Below are positions 1 through 5,712 of a DNA stretch of 6,034 bases, in pieces. The stretch spans positions 1 to 6,034 of the forward strand of contig JAUUVJ010000273.1 in NCBI GenBank assembly GCA_030589605.1, given 5' to 3'. The position numbers and the translations under genes were made by a program. This stretch comes from Candidatus Hodarchaeota archaeon. Lineage in GTDB: Archaea > Asgardarchaeota > Heimdallarchaeia > Hodarchaeales > Hodarchaeaceae. Under the pieces are notes generated by a model. It saw only the letters and a program-made list of their open reading frames with translations, was not told the DNA's origin and searched no databases. The first letter of the stretch is position 1; every line of letters starts with the position of its first letter.

Positions 1-167
1 TAATAACCTATTGGAACTCGTTCGAATCCATTAAAAAGTTTGCAGGGTCAGATCCTGAAGTGGCCAAATACTATGAGGAAGATGAGGATTTTTTGTTGGA
101 AAAAGAACTAACAGTTACTCATTATGAAGTTTTCTTTGATACAACCCGAATATATAAATCGAAATGA
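1..167 (+). CDS. C-terminal fragment of an ABM-like (antibiotic biosynthesis monooxygenase superfamily) protein
   Basis: The frame is open from the window edge (first full codon at base 3) to a TGA at 165-167, giving the last 54 residues of a protein whose start lies outside. The fragment begins ITYWNSFESIKKFAG, continues with DPEVAKYY and an acidic stretch EEDEDFLLE, and has THYEVFF near the end. The order W-x-S-x-E-x-I-x-x-FAG, then A-x-YY, then fLlE-x-E, then HYEV is what I know from the C-terminal half of small dimeric alpha/beta-barrel proteins annotated as antibiotic biosynthesis monooxygenase family or hypothetical; these are about 100 residues long. The name does not establish oxygenase activity, and the substrate is unknown. 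A T-rich tract follows at once, and the next gene is convergent, so this is the end of its transcript. The family call rests on remembered motif order, not an alignment. Confidence 0.72.
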   Translation, partial: ITYWNSFESIKKFAGSDPEVAKYYEEDEDFLLEKELTVTHYEVFFDTTRIYKSK

Positions 168-184
168 TGGTCAGAAATAACAGC

Positions 185-219
185 AATTCATTTTTCTAAT
201 TTTCCTATCCTAATGAATT
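185..219. repeat. 7-bp inverted repeat between convergent genes
   Basis: AATTCAT at 185-191 is perfectly complementary to ATGAATT at 213-219, with a 21-base T-rich spacer. The right arm overlaps the stop codon (218-220, TAA on the minus strand) of the regulator gene. The repeat is all A/T except one base pair and could be chance, but the other convergent junction in this window (4621-4649) has the same arrangement. Confidence 0.35.
191..204 (+). terminator. T-rich tract ending the ABM-like transcript
   Basis: Two T-runs (TTTTT at 191-195 and TTTT around 200-203) lie 24 bases after the stop codon of the ABM-like gene, in the 50-base gap before a convergent gene. Archaeal RNA polymerase commonly terminates at such U-tracts without needing a strong hairpin. 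The tract sits in the loop of a weak inverted repeat (185-191 / 213-219). The call is based on position and composition only. Confidence 0.4.
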
Positions 220-1039
220 AGTCTGATAGTTTCAAAATTCTTTCGTGATCTTCAATTATCTCATGATTCTTTAAAATTTTCACATAATAAGAAATAAGAG
301 ATTTGCTATTTCCTGTGTAGTGTGTAAGATCTTTTTGAGAACATCCATTTTGAGTTTCACGAAGGGATTCCAATATATTTCTAATATTATCATTCCGATT
401 AAGAGAATACCAGATCTTTTCCTGTTGTGTTAACCTATCTGATGAAATAAAGAAGTGTTTACATTTACCTAATTTGAAAGATTCTACAATTTCAGATTCC
501 AATTTGTATATATGATATTGTATTCCTCCCATACCCAAACCTGTCTTTCTTTGAAGTTCCCTTAAGGAAATCCCAGGATTTCCTGCAATCATTTCTTGGA
601 TAAGAACACGATTTTGAGGTAAACCTTTTTTTGTTCCTTCTTGGTGTCGTTGTTTATCTAAACTAAGAGTCGTAATGATTACTAAACACAGATTTCCTGC
701 TGAATTGAATTCTAGTAAACTCCAACAATCATTGAAGATTTCTGTAGAGAATTCAATGATAAAATTTGATATCACTTTTAATAATGTATCACTAATTGTA
801 CCAAAATCATCTAATACCAGTACTATTAATAGATCTGAACCAAAATTGATATTCTTAATATTATTATATTCGATTATTTGTGTTGATGCTTGATTAAAGT
901 CTATTTGATCATTCTGTGAAGAAGAACTAGTAGATGCTAATATATCAGTACTTTGTAATAATGATAGAATAAGTAAACCACATATTATAATATGGATCAC
1001 TTTTAATCTGATCTTTTTTATTTTAATCATTAGCACCAT
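218..1039 (-). CDS. membrane-anchored transcriptional regulator with two C-terminal winged-helix domains
   Basis: The product is 273 residues from the ATG at 1039. An N-terminal Lys/Arg-rich stretch (KIKKIRLK) and a hydrophobic core (IIICGLLILSLL, about residues 16-28) form a signal anchor or signal peptide. Residues about 35-112 would lie outside and contain a second hydrophobic patch (LLIVLVLDDFG). A short hydrophobic segment (about 113-126, LCLVIITTLSL) precedes a basic cytoplasmic region. Winged helix 1 covers about 144-198 (NPGISLRELQRKTGLGMGGI then QYHIYKLE), with the sequence pattern of archaeal HTH_24/ArsR-like DNA-binding domains. Winged helix 2 covers about 215-270 (SQKDLTHYTGNSKSLISYYV). 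This predicts a one-component regulator that senses at the membrane and binds DNA inside. Its divergent orientation next to the ABC operon suggests it controls that operon and itself. Start choice is uncertain: the frame opens at a TTG (1087), and ATG 1030 would give an even more typical signal sequence. None has a well-placed SD. The ligand is unknown. Confidence 0.8.
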   Translation of the reverse strand: MVLMIKIKKIRLKVIHIIICGLLILSLLQSTDILASTSSSSQNDQIDFNQASTQIIEYNNIKNINFGSDLLIVLVLDDFGTISDTLLKVISNFIIEFSTEIFNDCWSLLEFNSAGNLCLVIITTLSLDKQRHQEGTKKGLPQNRVLIQEMIAGNPGISLRELQRKTGLGMGGIQYHIYKLESEIVESFKLGKCKHFFISSDRLTQQEKIWYSLNRNDNIRNILESLRETQNGCSQKDLTHYTGNSKSLISYYVKILKNHEIIEDHERILKLSD

Positions 1040-1057
1040 TCTGTCTTTAAATTCAAA

Positions 1058-1072
1058 CTTTTTAAATTCTTT
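1058..1072 (-). promoter_or_regulatory. candidate TATA box for the regulator gene
   Basis: On the minus strand a purine-rich BRE-like element (AAAGAA) runs into TTTAAAAAG (1066-1058). The usual archaeal spacing of about 25 bases would put the transcript start near 1036, within a few bases of the ATGs at 1039 and 1030, implying a nearly leaderless mRNA. That fits the lack of a good SD and argues against the TTG at 1087, which lies upstream of this box. AT-rich DNA yields such boxes by chance. Confidence 0.3.
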
Positions 1073-1089
1073 TCCTTGTGCAGTCAAAA

Positions 1090-1119
1090 AACTGTACTAA
1101 TGACTTGAAATGAACAGTT
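1090..1119. promoter_or_regulatory. candidate operator: 6-bp inverted repeat in the divergent promoter region
   Basis: AACTGT at 1090-1095 and ACAGTT at 1114-1119 form a perfect inverted repeat with an 18-base spacer, so the half-site centres are 24 bases apart, roughly two helical turns. It lies between the divergently read regulator and ABC operon, where a dimeric winged-helix protein controlling both would be expected to bind. It is short enough to occur by chance. Confidence 0.25.
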
Positions 1120-1120
1120 G

Positions 1121-1149
1121 TTGAATAAATGTACCAAAAATAATTAAAT
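1121..1149 (+). promoter_or_regulatory. candidate TATA region of the ABC operon
   Basis: Two TATA-like boxes lie upstream of the ATPase gene: GAATAAATG (1123-1131) and TAATTAAAT (1141-1149, preceded by an A-rich CCAAAAA that could be a BRE). With standard spacing they would start transcripts near 1152 or 1171. The first leaves room for the SD at 1171-1176; the second would start right at it. No choice between them can be made from sequence. Confidence 0.3.
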
Positions 1150-1170
1150 GATATTGAAAAAAGTATTACT

Positions 1171-1176
1171 GGGTGA
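1171..1176 (+). promoter_or_regulatory. ribosome binding site deciding the ATPase start
   Basis: GGGTGA matches the archaeal anti-SD complement (GGAGGTGAT core GGTGA) and ends 9 bases before the ATG at 1186. It is only 3 bases before the in-frame TTG at 1180, which is too close. It therefore selects ATG 1186, in line with the 9-10 base spacing of two other genes here. Confidence 0.6.
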
Positions 1177-1185
1177 AATTTGGTA

Positions 1186-1893
1186 ATGATTCCTGATTTA
1201 GAAACCTCACAAAAGTTGGATATCAATCTTCGGAATATAACAAAAGAATATCGTCTCGGGGATAGAAAGATATTAGTTCTTGATGATCTTAACTTTTTTT
1301 GTAATGAAAAAGAATTCATTATTCTTACAGGATATTCCGGGAGTGGGAAATCAACAGTTTTAAACATTATTGGAGGGCTTACGAAGATTGATAAAGGTCA
1401 AGCGAGAGTATTAAATCATGATCTAGAAAAAATGACTGAAGAAGATCTTGCAATATTTCGAGCATTATATGTAGGCTTTGTTTTTCAAACTGGACATTTA
1501 TTAGATTCATTAACTGTTTTAGAAAATGTACTTCTTCCTGTTGAATTAGCCCAAAGAAATAATAACGATTACAGTCATGAAAAAATTGCTTGGAAGTTAC
1601 TAGAGGAATTTAAACTAGATAATAGAGCTGATTCTCTACCAATTATGCTTTCAGGTGGAGAATATCAGCGAACAGTTTTTGTTCGAGCTCTTATTCTAGA
1701 TCCTGATCTTCTACTTATTGATGAACCAACTTCAAATCAGGACTCTATTACTACTGAAATCATTATTCAAAAATTGAGTGAATTGAAAGGAAATAAAACC
1801 ATTCTGGTTGTCACACATGATAAACATATTTTTCCATTAGCCGATCAAATATATATTCCAACAGAAGGAAAACTAGCACCATACAAGGTCTAA
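1186..1893 (+). CDS. ABC transporter ATP-binding protein, MacB/LolD/FtsE type
   Basis: This 235-residue stand-alone nucleotide-binding subunit has every expected motif: Walker A GYSGSGKST (about 49-57), Q-loop Gln101 in FVFQTGHLLDSLTVLENV, signature LSGGE (155-159), Walker B LLLIDE (175-180), D-loop region PTSNQDS ending in Asp186, and switch His211 in VVTHD. The Q-loop context (FQ-x-x-x-L-x-x-x-x-T-V-x-E-N-V) is typical of the MacB/LolD group that pairs with FtsX-type permeases. It acts at the inner face of the membrane, where ATP binding drives conformational change in the permease rather than direct passage through it. The permease gene follows after an 11-base gap, so the two are surely co-transcribed. 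Oddity: the D-loop reads SNQD where GNLD is usual. The cargo, whether lipid, lipoprotein, peptide or drug, cannot be told from this subunit. Confidence 0.95.
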   Translation: MIPDLETSQKLDINLRNITKEYRLGDRKILVLDDLNFFCNEKEFIILTGYSGSGKSTVLNIIGGLTKIDKGQARVLNHDLEKMTEEDLAIFRALYVGFVFQTGHLLDSLTVLENVLLPVELAQRNNNDYSHEKIAWKLLEEFKLDNRADSLPIMLSGGEYQRTVFVRALILDPDLLLIDEPTSNQDSITTEIIIQKLSELKGNKTILVVTHDKHIFPLADQIYIPTEGKLAPYKV

Positions 1894-1904
1894 GAGATTT
1901 TCGA

Positions 1905-3731
1905 GTGAGTAATATGGGTAGTTTGAGCTTAGCTTCTAAAGATATTTTCAGACAAAAACAACGTTCTTTGTTGTTTCTTGCTGTACAATCACCGATAACA
2001 GCAGCTGGGATGATTTTTTACGGAATATCAATCTCTCTTCAATCTCAATTAGGGAAATCTGAAGCGTTATTCAATTCTATTTTGTTGCAATTATTCAATG
2101 GTAATTTAACATTCTTGTTTTTCTTTTCGATAGTTGCTGGTGTATGTGTTGCTTCAATATTAAGCAGTTTGCTTGCTATTGCAAGGATGAATGACATTGC
2201 AGTGATTCAATCATTAGGAGCAACCTTTAAAAGTTCTCAACGAATTATATTAGCTCAAATATTTCTTCTTACATTGATGTCTGCACTTATTGGATGGATT
2301 ATGGGAATTATCGGATTAAGTATTTTTAGTACTATATTAGGAATTGAATCAGATCCTTTTGAGACACTGAATATAATTTTTGGGATTTTATATATTTTTG
2401 TGTTGATCTGCGGGACTTATTTTGTATCTGGTTTCATTGTGAATCTACTTATTCGAAAAAAGTCTGAAGAGATTGTAAATGGTCAATATGAAGTAATAGA
2501 AGTTAATAGTACAAAAATGTGGGGTTTTTTTCCTATAAGAAAGAAACCTGGACTTCGACTAGCCTATTTGTTTTCCAAACGTTCTCGTATATTGTCATGG
2601 GTAGTTGCTTTTGGTATGTTCATGCTAATTTTGCTCAGTTCGTTCGGGATTTTAGGGGGAAATATAATAATGACGACTACAAATTCCTACATAGATCGAG
2701 GTTATGGTGATAACATTTATGTAATATCTTCATCCGAATTATCACCTTTATTACAAGATTTATATAATCCTACGACGGATTTGGTTTTTGATGATACTTA
2801 TTTAAATGAGAATTTCACAATTCCTTCCTCTTTCCTTTCTCAGTTACCAATTGATTCTACTCATGAATCTAGATTACTCCTTCTAAGTAAAGTAAAATTG
2901 GTACCTAGGGTTGTATTTGATCCAGAATTAGCAAATGTCTCTACTGGTTGGGATATTAAACAAGCTTACTATTGGGGATTGGATACACCCCTTTTGTTCA
3001 ATTATTATGGCTTAGGGAATTTTACTATTCCAAATGATGACTCAGTAAAAATAGGAGATGGAATTCCTCAGTATGCTTTGTACGGTCAGAAAGCTAGTTC
3101 AATTATGCCTTTTTATGGAGAAACAGATGAACCCCATAGATTAAATATAGATGGAGTTTTTATGGATCCATTTGCTCAGGGTAACTGTGTGTATATGAAT
3201 TCAAAAATAATGGCTTCAATAATCGAATTATCCAATCCTTCAATGAAAAATGTTGTGTTTATTTCTAATCCAAATCAAGAGATTTTCGATCTAATCGAAG
3301 CGTTTTCATTAGATTATTTTTCTTTAAATGAAAGTAAATTACAGTACAAATCATTATGTTATTCTTTTTGGTTTACTTCAACAATTGCTTTCCTACCAGT
3401 AATAATATCTGCAGCTTTATCATTAGTTGCTTACTCGGGATTAATAGCAAGAGTTGTTTTGTTTAAGGATTTAAGAACGCTTCATTCCCTTGGTAGTGAT
3501 CAGAAATTTTTGAGAAGGTTAATACTATGGGTTAACTTGTTGACCCTTATTTTCGTAGCCCCTTTAGCGATTTTTTTTGGATTTTCTCTTGCTTATTCAT
3601 TACTTATTGATGAAGCTAGGTTTCCTACAATTGAAGCTTGGTTAATTCTAGCATCAGAATTTGTTATCATGGCATTCCTTCTCTATGGGTATCTTCATTA
3701 TCTTTTCAAAGAGTTTTACAAGAGTTTTTGA
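1905..3731 (+). CDS. FtsX/MacB-type ABC permease with two internal FtsX halves and one large outside domain
   Basis: The 608-residue membrane subunit partners the upstream ATPase. Hydrophobic segments lie near residues 22-45, 68-93, 113-145, 155-183, 230-252, 487-516, 538-568 and 576-600: eight predicted helices. The hydrophilic part at about 253-485 should lie outside. Two FtsX-like coupling regions are visible, DIAVIQSLGATFKSSQR (97-113) and DLRTLHSLGSDQKFLRR (522-538). Each half is also preceded by a similar basic entry segment (LSLASKDIFRQKQRS near 7-21; LRLAYLFSKRSR near 217-228). This matches two MacB/LolC-like four-helix units in tandem, the first lacking an outside domain. The outside domain carries four N-x-S/T sequons (303, 344, 372, 474), possible archaeal N-glycosylation sites. 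The start is uncertain: GTG 1905 lacks a clear SD, and ATG 1914 is preceded by GAGTGAG. The family implies export or extraction at the membrane; the substrate is unknown. Confidence 0.9.
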   Translation: MSNMGSLSLASKDIFRQKQRSLLFLAVQSPITAAGMIFYGISISLQSQLGKSEALFNSILLQLFNGNLTFLFFFSIVAGVCVASILSSLLAIARMNDIAVIQSLGATFKSSQRIILAQIFLLTLMSALIGWIMGIIGLSIFSTILGIESDPFETLNIIFGILYIFVLICGTYFVSGFIVNLLIRKKSEEIVNGQYEVIEVNSTKMWGFFPIRKKPGLRLAYLFSKRSRILSWVVAFGMFMLILLSSFGILGGNIIMTTTNSYIDRGYGDNIYVISSSELSPLLQDLYNPTTDLVFDDTYLNENFTIPSSFLSQLPIDSTHESRLLLLSKVKLVPRVVFDPELANVSTGWDIKQAYYWGLDTPLLFNYYGLGNFTIPNDDSVKIGDGIPQYALYGQKASSIMPFYGETDEPHRLNIDGVFMDPFAQGNCVYMNSKIMASIIELSNPSMKNVVFISNPNQEIFDLIEAFSLDYFSLNESKLQYKSLCYSFWFTSTIAFLPVIISAALSLVAYSGLIARVVLFKDLRTLHSLGSDQKFLRRLILWVNLLTLIFVAPLAIFFGFSLAYSLLIDEARFPTIEAWLILASEFVIMAFLLYGYLHYLFKEFYKSF

Positions 3732-3741
3732 ATTCGTTCAA

Positions 3742-3749
3742 TTTATATC
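3742..3749 (+). promoter_or_regulatory. candidate TATA box upstream of the ExoIII gene
   Basis: TTTATATC is the best TATA-like octamer in the 130-base gap between the permease and ExoIII genes. Standard spacing gives a start near 3770, with a leader of about 90 bases. It precedes the T-rich tract at 3768-3790, which is awkward if that tract terminates. A weaker alternative, TTTTATTATT near 3782-3791, would start a shorter leader. Confidence 0.25.
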
Positions 3750-3767
3750 TTTAAACTCAAAGAAACA

Positions 3768-3790
3768 CTTTTATTTTCATCTTTTATTAT
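3768..3790 (+). terminator. T-rich termination tract after the ABC operon
   Basis: Three TTTT runs (3769-3772, 3774-3777, 3782-3785) occur within 23 bases, starting 37 bases after the permease stop codon. This is the usual look of an archaeal U-tract terminator. I saw no strong hairpin in front of it. It suggests the ExoIII gene is a separate transcription unit. Confidence 0.4.
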
Positions 3791-3845
3791 TGAAATGAAA
3801 AGAAGAGATCGAATTAGAGATTTACAGGATTTTATTTTTCATTTT

Positions 3846-3851
3846 GAGGTG
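3846..3851 (+). promoter_or_regulatory. ribosome binding site deciding a TTG start for ExoIII
   Basis: GAGGTG is a strong archaeal SD and ends 10 bases before the TTG at 3862. The further in-frame TTG at 3844 overlaps the SD itself and cannot use it. The start at 3862 also gives the family's characteristic N-terminus, KLLSWNVNGIRA. Confidence 0.7.
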
Positions 3852-3861
3852 TACTAGAATA

Positions 3862-4620
3862 TTGAAACTTCTTTCATGGAATGTAAACGGGATTCGAGCG
3901 TGTATGAAAAAGGGTTTCTTGGAATGGGTTGAAAAACAGAACCCTGATATTCTATGTATACAAGAAACCAAAGCACAATCAAAACAGGTGTTAATGAACC
4001 TACCAGCATACCATCGCTATTGGAATTCTGCAGAAAAAAAAGGGTATAGTGGTGTTTTAACATTCTCAAAAGAAAAACCGATTTCAGTAGCTAAGGGATT
4101 TGGAATAAGAAAATTTGATTCAGAAGGAAGGTTTTTACAACTAGAATATGATGAATTTTATTTAATCAATCTCTACTTCCCCAATGCACAAAGATTGCTA
4201 AAAAGATTAGATTTTAAATTAGAGTTCAATGATACTATACTTGACTATGTCCAAAATTTACGAGTTAAAAAACCTAAAAAAGGAATCATTATGTGTGGAG
4301 ATTTTAATGTGGCACATAAAGAAATAGATCTCAAAAATCCCAAATCTAATGTTAATAATGCTGGATTTTCTCCAAAAGAGAGGGAATTTTTTACGAAATT
4401 TCTTGAGAAAGGATATATCGATACATTTCGTGATTTTGATAAATCCGCGGGAAAATATACATGGTGGACTTACCGAGTGAATGCCCGAGAAAGAAACATT
4501 GGCTGGAGAATCGATTATTTTATTATTAATACTGAATTCAGATCGAAGCTAGAATCTGCGTTTATATTATCAGATGTAATAGGATCGGATCACTGTCCCA
4601 TAGGTATAGTTCTATCATAG
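3862..4620 (+). CDS. xth: exodeoxyribonuclease III / AP endonuclease (Xth family)
   Basis: The product is 252 residues, the normal length for this family, starting at a TTG chosen by the GAGGTG SD. The endonuclease/exonuclease/phosphatase fold is complete. Asn7 lies in LLSWNVNGIRA and the metal-binding Glu35 in CIQETKA. Tyr105 lies in LINLYFPNA. The catalytic pair Asp147/Asn149 lies in MCGDFNVAH, followed by the conserved EIDLKNPKSN. Trp215, Arg216 and Asp218 lie in GWRIDYF, and Asp243/His244 in SDHCPI. By family knowledge it cuts the DNA backbone 5' to abasic sites in base excision repair and often trims 3' blocked ends or acts as a 3'-5' exonuclease; it is cytoplasmic. Nothing catalytic is missing. 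The neighbouring genes are unrelated, and the gene is convergent with the phosphoesterase with only 27 bases between stop codons. Confidence 0.95.
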   Translation: MKLLSWNVNGIRACMKKGFLEWVEKQNPDILCIQETKAQSKQVLMNLPAYHRYWNSAEKKGYSGVLTFSKEKPISVAKGFGIRKFDSEGRFLQLEYDEFYLINLYFPNAQRLLKRLDFKLEFNDTILDYVQNLRVKKPKKGIIMCGDFNVAHKEIDLKNPKSNVNNAGFSPKEREFFTKFLEKGYIDTFRDFDKSAGKYTWWTYRVNARERNIGWRIDYFIINTEFRSKLESAFILSDVIGSDHCPIGIVLS

Positions 4621-4649
4621 AATGATCGAAAAAATGTTATTAGATCATT
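4621..4649. terminator. inverted repeat between convergent genes, possible bidirectional terminator
   Basis: AATGATC (4621-4627) directly follows the ExoIII stop codon and pairs perfectly with GATCATT (4643-4649), which overlaps the stop codon of the convergent phosphoesterase (TAA, 4648-4650 on the minus strand). The 15-base loop holds six A's on the plus strand, that is TTTTTT for the minus-strand transcript. The single hairpin fills the whole gap and could end both transcripts, though a 7-bp stem with mostly A/T pairs is weak. Confidence 0.4.
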
Positions 4650-5529
4650 ATAGTTCTCGGTTTTTAGAGAAATTGCCAAACCGATTTTCCCAGAAATTGT
4701 CACCATGAATTTCAGGATCACATTTTTTCTTCACTAATTGATAAAATTTTGTTCTTGGGTAATCTAAATCATGGAATACAATTTTTTGCTTCTCTATGTT
4801 AATGATGGTGAATGATGCGTTACCTGTTCCGTCACGAGCTTGTCCTACAGAGCCTGGATTTAAAATTACTTTTTTTCTTTTAGTAGAGAAAGTTAAGGGA
4901 AATTTAGTTTGCTTTTTATCTAAAATATCATTGATAAGAGACCAATGGAATAGTCTACTTCTGTCAATTAAGAAACGTTGATGTGAGTGTCCAACAATAA
5001 TGAGATCTGATTTCTTTGCATATTTATCTTTAGAAATTCGATTGTTTATTACTTCATTCGTTAGTCTAGGGGGTGCAAACAAATATTTACCAACGTTTTC
5101 TGCTCTTCTTACTGAAGGTGTCCCATGAGTCAAATAGATATTATATCCTTTTAATTGAAAAATTTGTTTAAATGATAAGCTACAAAGAAAATCAAAATGA
5201 ATATCCTTTAATTCTGAAGCATTCCGCTTTATCATTTCTTCTGCGACTTCTGAAAACCTAAATTTGCTTAAAATCTTAAAATCTCTTTCTAGGGGTTTAT
5301 TAATATTGCAACTATATTGATAACGTACTTTTAAGTCATGATTTCCTATACAATAATAATGAGGTAATGGAAAATCAATTAATGCTTCAATACATTTCTT
5401 AGGAGAAGGTCCATATCCTACAAAATCTCCACTACAAAGAAGGACATCAATTTTTCCTTCTAAAAAATCTAATGCTGTCTTAAGAGCTATATAATTCGAA
5501 TGTATATCTGAAATAAGGCCAATTCTCAT
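4648..5529 (-). CDS. calcineurin-like metallophosphoesterase (Metallophos_2 type)
   Basis: The product is 293 residues from ATG 5529, where the family N-terminus MRIGLISDIHSN begins and an SD (GGTGAT) lies 9 bases upstream. The dinuclear-metal motifs are all present in order: Asp8 and His10 in SDIHSN, Gly34-Asp35 in CSGDFVGYGP, GNHD at 62-65, His135 in LTHGTP, GHSH at 180-183, then NPGSVGQARDG at 224-234. The VGYGP and NPGSVGQ-RDG signatures belong to the Metallophos_2 group of small cytoplasmic phosphoesterases; their substrates range over phosphodiesters, nucleotides and phosphoproteins, so none can be assigned. It is longer than the roughly 240 residues I expect, mainly through the region between GHSH and NPGSVG (about 40 residues, rich in Lys) and a C-terminal tail after the RDG motif. 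An ATG at 5592 would add 21 residues with no SD support and is rejected. It appears to be transcribed alone. Confidence 0.92.
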   Translation of the reverse strand: MRIGLISDIHSNYIALKTALDFLEGKIDVLLCSGDFVGYGPSPKKCIEALIDFPLPHYYCIGNHDLKVRYQYSCNINKPLERDFKILSKFRFSEVAEEMIKRNASELKDIHFDFLCSLSFKQIFQLKGYNIYLTHGTPSVRRAENVGKYLFAPPRLTNEVINNRISKDKYAKKSDLIIVGHSHQRFLIDRSRLFHWSLINDILDKKQTKFPLTFSTKRKKVILNPGSVGQARDGTGNASFTIINIEKQKIVFHDLDYPRTKFYQLVKKKCDPEIHGDNFWENRFGNFSKNREL

Positions 5530-5538
5530 ACTAAAGAA

Positions 5539-5544
5539 ATCACC
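5539..5544 (-). promoter_or_regulatory. ribosome binding site deciding the phosphoesterase start
   Basis: On the minus strand GGTGAT (5544 down to 5539) is a six-base match to the archaeal SD and ends 9 bases before ATG 5529. It fixes the start in agreement with the conserved MRIGLISDIH terminus. Confidence 0.65.
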
Positions 5545-5576
5545 GTATTCTGATGTGTAACATAAAAAAAAACTAC

Positions 5577-5589
5577 TTATTAAATAATT
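5577..5589 (-). promoter_or_regulatory. candidate TATA box of the phosphoesterase gene
   Basis: The minus strand reads AATTATTTAATAA here. With about 25 bases to the start site, transcription would begin near 5557 and give a leader of about 28 bases that includes the SD. Position and composition fit; AT-richness makes chance matches likely. Confidence 0.33.
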
Positions 5590-5658
5590 CAATCTTGAAT
5601 TTCAGTTCTAGATATTTTCAATACTACAGGTCGTTTAGGGTCTGGGATTGTTAATTCT

Positions 5659-5691
5659 TATGAATTTTTTTGATTAAATTCATAGTTTTTT
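5659..5691 (+). terminator. orphan terminator-like hairpin with T-run
   Basis: TATGAATTT (5659-5667) pairs perfectly with AAATTCATA (5676-5684) around an 8-base loop. A T·G wobble at 5658/5685 extends the stem, and TTTTTT (5686-5691) follows directly. This is the geometry of an intrinsic terminator for plus-strand transcription, yet no plus-strand gene lies between it and the minus-strand phosphoesterase. It could stop antisense or read-through transcription, or be an AT-rich operator palindrome instead. Confidence 0.4.
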
Positions 5692-5712
5692 CTTCTGATA
5701 AAAAAGTTAGGA

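Noticed and set aside
15..31. GTTCGAATCC, a perfect match to a tRNA T-loop
   Set aside because: The flanking bases do not form a T-stem (only the loop-closing G-C pairs), no acceptor or anticodon arm is found, and the bases are codons of the conserved ABM-like fragment.
675..893. 72-codon plus-strand frame inside the regulator gene
   Set aside because: It lies opposite a well-supported regulator, has no SD and no recognisable features; it is a shadow frame.
1040..1087. TTG at 1087 as start of the regulator
   Set aside because: There is no SD before it, it would put 16-19 polar residues ahead of a normal signal sequence, and a TATA-like box lies downstream of it. It is not excluded, only less likely.
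1062..1367. 101-codon minus-strand frame overlapping the ATPase start
   Set aside because: It runs opposite the Walker A region of a clear ABC ATPase and through the divergent promoter region; no motif or SD supports it.
5530..5592. Upstream in-frame ATG (5592) extending the phosphoesterase by 21 residues
   Set aside because: The conserved family N-terminus and a GGTGAT SD both point to ATG 5529, and the upstream ATG would overlap the candidate TATA box.
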